From Treponema sp. (GTDB lineage Bacteria; Spirochaetota; Spirochaetia; Treponematales; Treponemataceae), in assembly GCA_023231445.1 (NCBI GenBank), contig JALNVF010000057.1:1-18427 (forward strand): a stretch of DNA of 18,427 bases. Direction: 5' to 3'. A program made the position numbers and the translations under genes. Under the pieces are notes generated by a model that ran no database searches, was not told the DNA's origin, and saw nothing but the letters and a program-made list of their open reading frames with translations. How positions within the stretch are numbered: the stretch's first letter is position 1; each line of letters starts with the position of its first letter. This document shows, in pieces, positions 1-7,392 of the stretch.

Positions 1-72
1 CAGTCTGTCTATCTCATTCTGTGTAAGCTCGCGGTCTGCCTGAACAAGCCTGTCTATTTCAGCCTGGGTCAG
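1..72 (-). repeat. 45-bp-period tandem repeat inside lon encoding LTQ-x-EIDRL
   Basis: Residues 649-657 and 664-672 of the Lon frame read LTQAEIDRL and LTQNEIDRL, 15 residues apart and joined by VQADRE. The two DNA copies (46-72 and 1-27) differ at several third positions, so the repeat is not a recent perfect duplication. It runs into the window edge, so further copies may follow. Confidence 0.75.
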
Positions 73-2016
73 TATTTTTCCACCTTTCGCCTTTTCTGCT
101 GCAATTTTAGCATCTTTATCTTTCTTTGCCTTTTCCGCTGCATCAGAGGCTTTCTTTTCTGCTTCCGTCATAAGCTCTGTTACGATTTTCCGGTGAATTT
201 TATCGACGCATTTCTCATAGTTTCGGACACCTGCCTCTCGTGCATATTCCTCTGCAATCATAAGCAGAGCCTCTTTTGTATATTGCACCTGATTCTTCTG
301 CAGTCCGTTCTTTGCAAGGTTCTTCGGTATAAGATACCGGCGTGCAATTTCCAGTTTCTCCTGATCAATGTATCCGGGAAGCTGTATAATTTCCGCCCGG
401 TCAAGAAGAGGTTCCGGAATAGAATCAAGCGTATTCGCAGTAAGAATAAAAAATATATCAGAAATATCAAACGGAAGATCCAGATAGTTGTCGCGGAAAG
501 CTACATTCTGTTCAGGGTCCAGTACCTCCAGCAGTGCGCTTGCAGGATCTCCCTGGTAACTCTGTCCCATCTTGTCAATCTCGTCTATCATAAATACCGG
601 TGCACGGGTTTTTGTGATTTTTAACCCCTGGATTATTTTCCCCGGCAGCGCACCGATATATGTTCGTCTGTGACCTTTAATCTCTGCTTCGTCACGCAGA
701 CCGCCGACAGAAAAACGGAAAAACGGTTTGTTCATTGCATCGGCGATCGAATGTCCTACACTTGTCTTGCCAACTCCCGGAGGCCCCACGAGAAGCAGTA
801 TTGACCCTTTCGCATCCTGCTTAAGCTTTCGTACAGAAAGGAATTCCATAATCCGTTTCTTTACGTCATCAAGCCCAAAATGATCCCGTTCAAGTATTTT
901 ATGGGCAGCAGCAAGACTGTAATTTTCGACCGGCTGATCATTCCAGGGCAGCTGTGTAACAAGCTCAAGAAAGTTACGAGTACCTATATATTCGGCGGAA
1001 TTGGGATCCATAAGGTTAAACTTTTCCAGTTCATCTTCAACCGTTTCCTTTATTTCACCTTCAAAATGAAACTCATCTATTTTCTTCTTGAATTTCAGAT
1101 AATCGGATTCATTTCCTTCTGCGTCAGTACCAAGTTCTTCCTGTATCGATTTCATCTCTTCACGGAGGAAATATTCGCGCTGATTTTTCTCGACTTTTTC
1201 GTTAAGTTCGTTCTGAATTTTTTTCTGGACACGCAGCAGTTCCTGTTCTTTTTTTATGTACACAAGAACCTGCTCCATACGCTGTCGTACATTGAGCATT
1301 TCAAGGACTTTCTGCTGTTCATTTTTATCAATATTGAGTATTGATGCGATGAAGTCCGCAATTTTTCCAGGATGATCGATATTTACCATATTAAGACGCA
1401 TTTCTTCGGAAAAAAGTGGATTATTTTCAGAGACTTCCTTCATTTCGCTGATAAGTGCACGAGTGAGTGCTTTTACTTCAAAAGTATCGTCTTCCTCGTC
1501 GTCAAGATATTCTACAGCCGCTGCTATCGGTGCTGACGAATGAAGTGCCTTACGAATACGGAAACGCTTAAGTGTCGAAATAAAAACATTGAGACCGCCG
1601 TCCGGCAGGTTGATTTTTTTGATTATACGTGCCACTGTACCAACTTCATGTAAGTCGTCTATGGACGGAGTTTCTGCTTCATTTTTAAGCATACAGATGC
1701 CGATATACCCATCACCGGCATAGGCCTCATCAATCACTTTCGTATCGTCAGATGAGTTTATCATAAGTGGTGTAAAAATACCCGGAAATATAGGACGGCC
1801 CTGAAGTGGAATAAGAAGCAGTTTTACGGGCAAAGTCTGATCAGCAGGAAGTATATCTCTGCTGTCTGAATTTCCCCCCTCCTTTTTATCAGCATTTACA
1901 GTGCTGCTGTCACCGGCAGATTCTTTTTTCTCAAGGACAGCATCAGCTTCGTCCAGAGAAACCGGCATGCTCTGATCTTCTGTATTGATATTAATGTCTG
2001 TATCTTTCTTTGTCAT
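1..2016 (-). CDS. lon: ATP-dependent protease LonA, C-terminus cut by window edge
   Basis: LonA is a cytoplasmic AAA+ protease that unfolds and degrades damaged and regulatory proteins. The frame is open from ATG (2016) to the window edge, giving residues 1-672; the Ser-Lys protease domain lies outside. An acidic extension of about 60 residues precedes the N-terminal substrate-binding domain, which opens with PLQGRPIFPG. A coiled-coil region with REYFLREEMKSIQEEL follows. The AAA+ module has Walker A GPPGVGKT at 411-418, Walker B MIDEIDK at 476-482, and sensor-1 region FILTANTLD. After the lid comes an unusual Lys/Ala-rich linker (about 617-647), then two copies of LTQ-x-EIDRL (649-657, 664-672) that typical Lon does not have there. 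The gene is last in the visible run after the kinase gene, with a 50-nt gap. Identity is certain; the function of the insert is unknown. Confidence 0.95.
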   Translation of the reverse strand, partial: MTKKDTDININTEDQSMPVSLDEADAVLEKKESAGDSSTVNADKKEGGNSDSRDILPADQTLPVKLLLIPLQGRPIFPGIFTPLMINSSDDTKVIDEAYAGDGYIGICMLKNEAETPSIDDLHEVGTVARIIKKINLPDGGLNVFISTLKRFRIRKALHSSAPIAAAVEYLDDEEDDTFEVKALTRALISEMKEVSENNPLFSEEMRLNMVNIDHPGKIADFIASILNIDKNEQQKVLEMLNVRQRMEQVLVYIKKEQELLRVQKKIQNELNEKVEKNQREYFLREEMKSIQEELGTDAEGNESDYLKFKKKIDEFHFEGEIKETVEDELEKFNLMDPNSAEYIGTRNFLELVTQLPWNDQPVENYSLAAAHKILERDHFGLDDVKKRIMEFLSVRKLKQDAKGSILLLVGPPGVGKTSVGHSIADAMNKPFFRFSVGGLRDEAEIKGHRRTYIGALPGKIIQGLKITKTRAPVFMIDEIDKMGQSYQGDPASALLEVLDPEQNVAFRDNYLDLPFDISDIFFILTANTLDSIPEPLLDRAEIIQLPGYIDQEKLEIARRYLIPKNLAKNGLQKNQVQYTKEALLMIAEEYAREAGVRNYEKCVDKIHRKIVTELMTEAEKKASDAAEKAKKDKDAKIAAEKAKGGKILTQAEIDRLVQADRELTQNEIDRL

Positions 2017-2022
2017 ATATTT

Positions 2023-2052
2023 AATATACCCTCTAATAACAGAATAAGGCAA
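2023..2052 (-). promoter_or_regulatory. Weak candidate promoter for lon
   Basis: On the minus strand, TTGCCT (2052-2047) and TATATT (2028-2023) are 18 bp apart, just before the lon ATG. A GAGGG that could serve as ribosome binding site lies between them, so the promoter and the Shine-Dalgarno cannot both be used by the same transcript. The gap could simply be operon-internal. Confidence 0.25.
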
Positions 2053-2066
2053 GTTCTGAAAAAAAC

Positions 2067-3689
2067 TCATTTTTCTGCATGTATAAGATTCGCTGATATA
2101 AACAACTCATCCTGATACCAGTCCAGAAGCAGTGAAAATATCTCATCATTATATCCCGGACATGACGCTTTTATTTTCCATACGGTGCCGGAAATCATAC
2201 CGCTATCTCCGATATCTGTAAGAAGTCTCCATGTTCCATTGTATAGAACAAAAAACGCTGTTTTTGAGGTAATATCTTCCCCTGTTACTGCATCGTAGGC
2301 ATGAGGTTTTACGGTAAGCGGACGACTTGCACCTTTGAGAAAATCACATTGAATAAGCTGGCTCTTTTTTGTTACGGAAAATGATTTCCACCACACATAC
2401 GGCCCAGCCACGACTTTTATACGATAACTGCCCGGTTTGAGGAACACCGTTTTTATTGTATATGTTCTGACCTTTACAGACTGCCGTGCCCCCCCTGTAT
2501 CATCCGCCGTTTTTTCCTTCTGTTCCGTGAAAATTCTGCGGGAACCTCCAATTTCGGGAATATCAGTACCGTCGTTTTCAAAGAAAAATGCACGAACAGG
2601 CAGGTCTGAACCTTCCAGTGTCGAAGCAGGCATCTGCATTTGTACATCGACAGGGGTAAACAGTCTGCGCAGAATTGTACGGTGAATAAAACCGCTGTAC
2701 CACAAAAAGGTGAAAGCGGCTGCTGCAGCTAACGTTATGCACGCAGCATGCTGCACTTTACGCTTTGCTATATCCTTGGGTACGAATTCAGGAAACGAAA
2801 CAGTTTTCGGTGAAATAACGGCCTTTGCCAGCTGCACGCGGATCTCATGTATATCGTAATGTCTCAGATACCTCTGCACAATTTTTATAATCGGTTCAAC
2901 TGACTGAAAACGATGCCGGGGATTAGACTGCATCATTTTTTTTATCAGGCTGTTCACCGTATTCGGAATTGTTTTATCTATTTTCTTCGGCGAGATATAC
3001 TTTCCTTTTCTTATACGATTAAGAGTTTCCATGGAAAGCGTTCCGGGAAACGGTTTGGCGCCTGTCGTCATTTCATAAAGCATAATTCCGAGCGCATAAA
3101 TATCTGCACGCTGGTCTACTTTACTGCTGTTCTCATACTGTTCCGGCGGCATATACGCTGGAGTACCAAGCGCTATTCCCGACTGCGTCAAAGACGGTTG
3201 ATCAGTCTCTTTTTCTTTTTCACCGGCTATTCCAAAATCAGCAAGTTTTATCTCTGCCCTTTTTGAAATCAGTATATTCCCCGGTTTTATGTCACGATGT
3301 ATAATTCCCTTGTTATGTGCGCATTTCAATGCATAACAGGCATCCTGTACGACAAGCAGTGCGAGTTCAGGAGGAAGTATTGTTTCCCGTGCAAGAAGTT
3401 TATCAAGAGCCATTCCGTCTACAAGTTCTTCCACCATATAGCGGTAGCCGCCTTCTGTAAAATAGTCGAACAGATGAACAATATATGAACTCTGAAGATC
3501 AAGAAGGATCTGTGCTTCCCGTTTAAAACGTTCCGCATTTGCGTTATTTCCGCGCGCTGTCATTTTTTTTATTACGACAAACCTTTTTAATGACGGATGT
3601 TCGGCTTTATATACGACGCCCATACCGCCATGCGCTATTACTCCGAGTATTTTGTACTTACCAATCATTGGCGGAAAAGATTCCGGCAT
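2067..3689 (-). CDS. Membrane-anchored Ser/Thr protein kinase (Hanks type)
   Basis: An inner-membrane Hanks-type kinase that would phosphorylate Ser/Thr on cytoplasmic partners. I chose the ATG at 3689 because GGAG lies 6 nt before it; an in-frame ATG at 3701 adds four residues but has no Shine-Dalgarno. The 540 residues show the glycine loop HGGMGVVY (the first loop glycine is replaced by Ala), Lys41, catalytic HRDIKPGN (131-138), DFG (151-153), PPE (181-183) in place of APE, and DQRADIYALG. The kinase domain ends near 270. A basic juxtamembrane stretch leads to one hydrophobic helix (about 314-334, rich in Ala), then about 200 residues presumably outside the cytoplasm. These have no PASTA repeats and are unrecognised. 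Neighbours are a PPP-like phosphatase gene 32 nt or more upstream and an FHA gene beyond it, the expected partners. Confidence 0.92.
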   Translation of the reverse strand: MPESFPPMIGKYKILGVIAHGGMGVVYKAEHPSLKRFVVIKKMTARGNNANAERFKREAQILLDLQSSYIVHLFDYFTEGGYRYMVEELVDGMALDKLLARETILPPELALLVVQDACYALKCAHNKGIIHRDIKPGNILISKRAEIKLADFGIAGEKEKETDQPSLTQSGIALGTPAYMPPEQYENSSKVDQRADIYALGIMLYEMTTGAKPFPGTLSMETLNRIRKGKYISPKKIDKTIPNTVNSLIKKMMQSNPRHRFQSVEPIIKIVQRYLRHYDIHEIRVQLAKAVISPKTVSFPEFVPKDIAKRKVQHAACITLAAAAAFTFLWYSGFIHRTILRRLFTPVDVQMQMPASTLEGSDLPVRAFFFENDGTDIPEIGGSRRIFTEQKEKTADDTGGARQSVKVRTYTIKTVFLKPGSYRIKVVAGPYVWWKSFSVTKKSQLIQCDFLKGASRPLTVKPHAYDAVTGEDITSKTAFFVLYNGTWRLLTDIGDSGMISGTVWKIKASCPGYNDEIFSLLLDWYQDELFISANLIHAEK

Positions 3690-3733
3690 ATCTGACTCCA
3701 TTCTTTATATAAAACATTAAAAACCCTGATGAC

Positions 3734-4771
3734 TCAATAGTCATTAACAACCGAAACAATATCAATGTCGGGATTAAATTTCTTTCCCGGCAAAACGAGC
3801 GCAACATTCTGCATCTCCGTATTATGAAACTGGATAAACAACCCATCCTGGCGCAGTGCATATCGCCCCGAAACAGGACGATGCCCCGCAAGATAAACCG
3901 CATGAGCCGGACCTGTACTTCCAAGCAGCCCGTTCATTACAGCCTTAACACTTCCCTGGTCGGCTCCGGCATTTTCGGTCCATGTAAGTCCTGCAACAAC
4001 TTCCGGATTCTGTCTGGCATTGATAAGTTCATCACGCGTAAATGCCCGGCGCGGCTCTGCATGTGAAATAATACATCCGGGAAAAGCCGCAATCAACGGA
4101 AGCATATCCTCACAGCAGGAAATAATATGAAGCACGTCGTCACCGTAAACATGACGCATAAAACGCATCACCATTTCACCTTCATTCGCAAATTTGCAGA
4201 ATGGAAAGTTTCCGCCGCCGCATCTGTTTGTTATATTTTCATGATTTCCTTTCAGAAAATGAAACGTTGCAGGGAAGCGGCATTTGCATGCCATAACAAG
4301 TTCCAGCAGAGTAAGACCTTCCTCCATCTCTTCGCGCATTGCCTTCCCGTCGGTAGTTCCGTTGTCAAAGTCAAGTAAAGCCTCAAGCCACCGGCCACGC
4401 GCGCGCTGTTCCGCATGCAGTGCATCTCCGACACATACAACACGGACTGCACCGAGTTCAAGGGCATCAAGCACAGATTTTCCTTCGAGGGATTTATCAA
4501 AAAACCCATCCCCAGGTACAAAATCGAGTACATTCAGAAGAAAATAAGTGCGCGCATGCAGATCAGGAACAACAATAAGCGGAAGCTCGGGAAGCTTCGT
4601 AAAATCAAGCAAAGCGCCCGGCTTCCCGTTCCGGGCACGGGGACAATACACCTCATCCTCTGCATCAAGAACAGATGCCGTCCGGTCTGCAGTTTTCAGC
4701 AGTTCGTCATAAGACGGCAGACGCTGTTCTGCATAAAGTTCATGTATTTTATTGTAAAATGGATCACTCAA
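3734..4771 (-). CDS. PPP-like calcineurin-type metallophosphoesterase
   Basis: A two-metal phosphoesterase of 345 residues, probably cytoplasmic, as it has no signal peptide or membrane segment. Metal and phosphate motifs appear in order: PDLHAR (69-74; Asp70, His72), VGDALHAE (114-121; Asp116), GNHE (175-178), SHAEP (His237) and AGHRP (His297). This is the PPP phosphatase order, but the usual GDxxDRG reads GDALHAE, so the DRG part is changed and the substrate may differ from classical phosphoprotein phosphatases; an ApaH-like nucleotide substrate is an alternative. The start is TTG at 4771 with AGG about 5 nt before it. The gene lies 14 nt after the FHA gene and upstream of the kinase gene, so a role in reversing phosphorylation by that kinase is a reasonable inference. 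Confidence 0.85.
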   Translation of the reverse strand: MSDPFYNKIHELYAEQRLPSYDELLKTADRTASVLDAEDEVYCPRARNGKPGALLDFTKLPELPLIVVPDLHARTYFLLNVLDFVPGDGFFDKSLEGKSVLDALELGAVRVVCVGDALHAEQRARGRWLEALLDFDNGTTDGKAMREEMEEGLTLLELVMACKCRFPATFHFLKGNHENITNRCGGGNFPFCKFANEGEMVMRFMRHVYGDDVLHIISCCEDMLPLIAAFPGCIISHAEPRRAFTRDELINARQNPEVVAGLTWTENAGADQGSVKAVMNGLLGSTGPAHAVYLAGHRPVSGRYALRQDGLFIQFHNTEMQNVALVLPGKKFNPDIDIVSVVNDY

Positions 4772-4785
4772 TAGAACCTGCTTAA

Positions 4786-5130
4786 TCAGGAGATGACAAG
4801 GTTCATCGTACCGATTGTAATTCTGTCACCGCGATTAAGTTTCACATACTTGTCGCGTGGTATCATCTGACCGTTAAGATACGTACCATTCGTGCTGTCA
4901 TGATCTTTGATAAAATACGCATCGCGTATTTTTTGAATAACTGCATGATGGCGGCTTGCAAGTTTGTTGTCGACAACGACGTCATTATCGGTTTCACGTC
5001 CGATTGTAATCATTGCGACAAGCTGGATTTTTTTCCTGTTAAACATGAGATACGATACAGCGTTATCTTCTGAAATCGCATCAAGATGCCGACCGACGGG
5101 GCTGTTTGTTGCAATCGTTATGTCTTCCAT
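4786..5130 (-). CDS. Small FHA-domain protein
   Basis: A single forkhead-associated domain filling most of 114 residues, expected to bind phosphothreonine peptides. The signature positions are present: GRE at 44-46, SRHH at 59-62, and N81-G82 followed by TYLNG (83-87). A short N-terminal arm of about 25 residues includes Thr5 and Thr8, possible sites for phosphorylation and self-recognition as in GarA-type proteins, though that is inference. There is no membrane segment or enzymatic domain. It lies in one run with a phosphatase gene and a Ser/Thr kinase gene, making it the likely reader or substrate of the kinase. The ribosome binding site before ATG 5130 is weak, suggesting translation coupled to the gene upstream. 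Confidence 0.92.
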   Translation of the reverse strand: MEDITIATNSPVGRHLDAISEDNAVSYLMFNRKKIQLVAMITIGRETDNDVVVDNKLASRHHAVIQKIRDAYFIKDHDSTNGTYLNGQMIPRDKYVKLNRGDRITIGTMNLVIS

Positions 5131-5160
5131 AGGTTCAAGTATATACCTAAATGAAAGTAT

Positions 5161-6318
5161 TTACCATTTGTTCTCTTTTTTTTCTTTCCTCGTTACAGGC
5201 GAAAAACCGAATGTGATATTCTGGATAGCAGGCAGATTGCGTCTTGCAATACGGAAAAGCAGCTGCATGGTCTTCATAATATTTTCCCTGGATTCATTGT
5301 CAAGCTTTGCAAGCGCACTGATAATTTTTGCTGAACTCCTGAGCCAGTTGCTTTCAAGTTCGGAATTTGTACGGGCATCTGTCGCCTGAAGCACATCAAA
5401 CAAAGTTTCAACAAATTTTGCCCGCTGTTCATCCGACAATTCCTTAAACCATGTGTTGAATGTTTCATGAAACTTTTTACTTCCGGCATCAAATCCCTGA
5501 AGTGCAACAAATCCGCTGCGCGACAGATGCCAGGAAAACGGATCATGCTGCATAATGCCTGTCTGGTCGCTTTCAACGACGGTGTATGTTCCGGCATGAG
5601 AAAACAGCATACCTACTATTGAAAACTGAGGATAAAAAGAATGCAGTTTTGGAATGACTGTCTGAAATTCAGGAGACATGATCGTTTCGTCGCGGAAGCC
5701 CGGGCCATCGTTATTGTATATTTCTATAACCCGGTTTTTTAATTTCTGATCTACCGCTGCTCCTGCATAAACTGCAAGATTTCCCCCTTTTGAATGTCCC
5801 CCTATTCTGAATTTCGAATGAATATGTTTCATCGCATCGATGAGATATTCAACCGCGTCAGTCTGTGCAGGAACAGTTTCCAGAACCCCCATATTAAAAT
5901 CTTCTTTCCATCCGACAATTGTGTCATCCGTTCCGCGGAATGCAGTAAATGCATATTTATCGCCGGTTAAAAATGTAACTGCTGAAAACTGCTCTTCCTT
6001 CTGTATATCAAGCAGAGCTCTGTAACCGCACACTTCCATAGAACCAAAGCGTTCTGAAGCCCCTGCATCAAACAGGAGCTGGACGGAAAGTTTGTTTATC
6101 ATAGCTCCGGTATCTGAACGACGCTGAAAATCTTCTGCAGAACGAAACGAAACAGCAAACTCTGAAAGCGTAATACATTTTTTGAAGTCTGTACCAAGAA
6201 GACCTCCCGCATCAAGATACGAAATCTGGCAGAGAACAAGAGCATCAATGTCATTGAACGGATCAACCGTAAGCGGTATGTCTCCACGCCATGCTACATA
6301 ATCAATAAGATTTGCCAT
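5161..6318 (-). CDS. DUF2974 (Mbeg1-like) alpha/beta-hydrolase
   Basis: A lipase-like serine hydrolase of the DUF2974 family, 385 residues from the chosen start. The nucleophile elbow is GHSKGG (Ser176), preceded by the oxyanion-region motif FRGTDD and followed by NNDGPGF, as in related bacterial proteins of unknown substrate. I chose the ATG at 6318 because AAGGAG lies just before it (a short 3-nt spacing) and because family members begin with a sequence like MANLxDYxxWRGD. A longer frame starts at 6342 without a ribosome binding site. There is no signal peptide. The C-terminal 120 residues are helical and charged. It is the first gene of the left-hand run, 30 nt before the FHA gene. Substrate and link to kinase signalling are unknown. 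Confidence 0.85.
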   Translation of the reverse strand: MANLIDYVAWRGDIPLTVDPFNDIDALVLCQISYLDAGGLLGTDFKKCITLSEFAVSFRSAEDFQRRSDTGAMINKLSVQLLFDAGASERFGSMEVCGYRALLDIQKEEQFSAVTFLTGDKYAFTAFRGTDDTIVGWKEDFNMGVLETVPAQTDAVEYLIDAMKHIHSKFRIGGHSKGGNLAVYAGAAVDQKLKNRVIEIYNNDGPGFRDETIMSPEFQTVIPKLHSFYPQFSIVGMLFSHAGTYTVVESDQTGIMQHDPFSWHLSRSGFVALQGFDAGSKKFHETFNTWFKELSDEQRAKFVETLFDVLQATDARTNSELESNWLRSSAKIISALAKLDNESRENIMKTMQLLFRIARRNLPAIQNITFGFSPVTRKEKKENKW

Positions 6319-6452
6319 ATACTCCTTATAGCAATATTGCATGATAAAATCAACAATCCGGTACTATCTCGACTAAACTATAAAAAAAGTGTAACACTAT
6401 GATACGGGTTTTGATTATATTATCAGGGAAGCTGAAAAACCAAGGAGAATAT

Positions 6453-7151
6453 ATGGAAAATTATGATTCAATAAGCTATCGTTCTGCAGCTGACGAGAAA
6501 CGGAAATTTCTTTCACGCACATACGGCTGGATGACACTTGCGCTTATAATCAGCGCAGCAAGTGCATTTCTTACAGCAACAAGCACACCGTTACTTAAAT
6601 TCCTGTTCGGAAACGGTGCAATAGGATTCTGGGTAGTCGCAATCGGTGAAATAGCGCTTGTGTGGTGGCTGTCTGCTTCTATTCGTAAAATTTCAACGAC
6701 AGCAGCTTCCATCGCATTCGTTGTCTACTCTGTTCTTAACGGACTTACGCTGTCTTCAATATTTATTGTATATACGGGCACCTCCATTATGTATACATTC
6801 CTCGCTTCTGCAGGAATGTTCGGCGTGATGAGTCTGTATGGAATGAGGACAAAACAGAATCTCAATACCGCAGGACGGTATCTCATGATGGCTGTATGGG
6901 GATTGATTATCGCATCAATTATCAACATCCTGTTAAAATCAAACGGCCTTAACTGGGCTATTTCCCTTATCACTGTTGTTGTTTTTGCAGGACTTACGGC
7001 ATATGATTCCCAAAAAATGCTGTCTGCAGCAGGATATGCCGACAGTTCGGAAACATTTAAAAAAGCTTCCATAATTGGAGCTCTTGAACTGTATCTGGAC
7101 TTTATCAACATATTCCTCTCTCTTTTACGGCTTTTCGGAAAAAGGAACTAG
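6453..7151 (+). CDS. Bax inhibitor-1 / YccA family membrane protein
   Basis: An integral inner-membrane protein of 232 residues with about seven hydrophobic helices. The TMBIM/BI-1 family includes E. coli YccA, which modulates FtsH, and B. subtilis YetJ, a pH-dependent calcium leak channel. The C-terminal signature ALELYLDFINIFLSLLRLFG (210-229) is clear. The two acidic residues that form the YetJ pH sensor appear to be Asp185 (in TAYDSQK) and Asp216 (in LYLDF). The start at 6453 is set by AAGGAG 5 nt upstream; a longer frame from 6399 lacks a ribosome binding site. It is transcribed divergently from the DUF2974 gene, with a 134-nt gap in which I see no convincing promoter. The transported ion or partner cannot be told from sequence. 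Confidence 0.93.
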   Translation: MENYDSISYRSAADEKRKFLSRTYGWMTLALIISAASAFLTATSTPLLKFLFGNGAIGFWVVAIGEIALVWWLSASIRKISTTAASIAFVVYSVLNGLTLSSIFIVYTGTSIMYTFLASAGMFGVMSLYGMRTKQNLNTAGRYLMMAVWGLIIASIINILLKSNGLNWAISLITVVVFAGLTAYDSQKMLSAAGYADSSETFKKASIIGALELYLDFINIFLSLLRLFGKRN

Positions 7152-7188
7152 TTAAATTAAGATGTTCCCCGATTTCTTTAAACTGTAA

Positions 7189-7217
7189 TTGACCAGACTG
7201 CCGACTTTTGATATAGT
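7189..7217 (+). promoter_or_regulatory. Sigma70-type promoter of tRNA-Pro
   Basis: TTGACC (7189-7194) and TATAGT (7212-7217) are separated by exactly 17 bp. The predicted transcription start falls about 5 nt before the mature tRNA 5' end. Confidence 0.8.
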
Positions 7218-7228
7218 AAGTGACACTA

Positions 7229-7302
7229 CGGGCTATAGCGCAGCTGGTTAGCGTACATGTCTGGGGGGCATGGGGTCCCGGATTCGAATTCCGGTAGCCC
7301 GA
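7229..7302 (+). tRNA. tRNA-Pro (anticodon GGG)
   Basis: The full cloverleaf can be folded. The acceptor CGGGCTA pairs with TAGCCCG plus discriminator A. The D arm is GCGC/GCGT, the anticodon stem CATGT/GCATG with loop CTGGGGG, and the T arm CCGGA-TTCGAAT-TCCGG. Anticodon GGG at 7263-7265 reads proline codons CCC and CCU. The C1-G72 pair is typical of bacterial tRNA-Pro. The CCA end is not encoded, so it must be added after transcription. Confidence 0.96.
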
Positions 7303-7305
7303 TTC

Positions 7306-7346
7306 AAAAGGTAACTTTCTATATATTAGAAAGCTACCTTTTTTTT
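7306..7346 (+). terminator. Intrinsic terminator after tRNA-Pro
   Basis: A stem of about 15 bp (AAAAGGTA-a-CTTTCTA paired with TAGAAAG-c-TACCTTTT, with one internal mismatch) surrounds a five-base loop and ends in a run of eight T. It separates the tRNA transcript from the umuD-like operon. Confidence 0.9.
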
Positions 7347-7355
7347 ATACAGCCA

Positions 7356-7384
7356 TTGACATATATACTGTACATTATTATAGT
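7356..7384 (+). promoter_or_regulatory. Near-consensus promoter for the umuD'-umuC-DUF72 operon
   Basis: TTGACA (7356-7361), a 17-bp spacer and TATAGT (7379-7384) make an almost perfect sigma70 promoter. Transcription should start at about 7391, one or two bases before the ATG at 7393, so the message is predicted to be leaderless. A small inverted repeat ATACT (7365-7369) / AGTAT (7382-7386) covers the -10 region and could be an operator. It is not a recognisable E. coli or Bacillus SOS box. Confidence 0.75.
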
Positions 7385-7392
7385 ATTACCAA

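Noticed and set aside
193..1344. Plus-strand reading frames of 143 and 154 codons (193-624 and 880-1344)
   Set aside because: They lie antisense to lon, whose frame carries all expected motifs; the products are composition-biased (Phe, Leu, Lys) and match no family.
3658..4774. Several overlapping frames of 80-119 codons on both strands around the phosphatase gene
   Set aside because: They are shadows of the metallophosphoesterase frame, which has conserved motifs throughout; none has its own promoter and ribosome binding site.
7229..7302. tRNA-Pro as an integration site for a mobile umuD'C island
   Set aside because: I found no repeat of the tRNA 3' end downstream and no integrase gene, and mtnA and other housekeeping genes follow directly.
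7361..7386. LexA SOS box before umuD'
   Set aside because: The region contains CTGTAC and a weak inverted repeat but matches neither the E. coli CTG-N10-CAG nor the Bacillus GAAC-N4-GTTC pattern.
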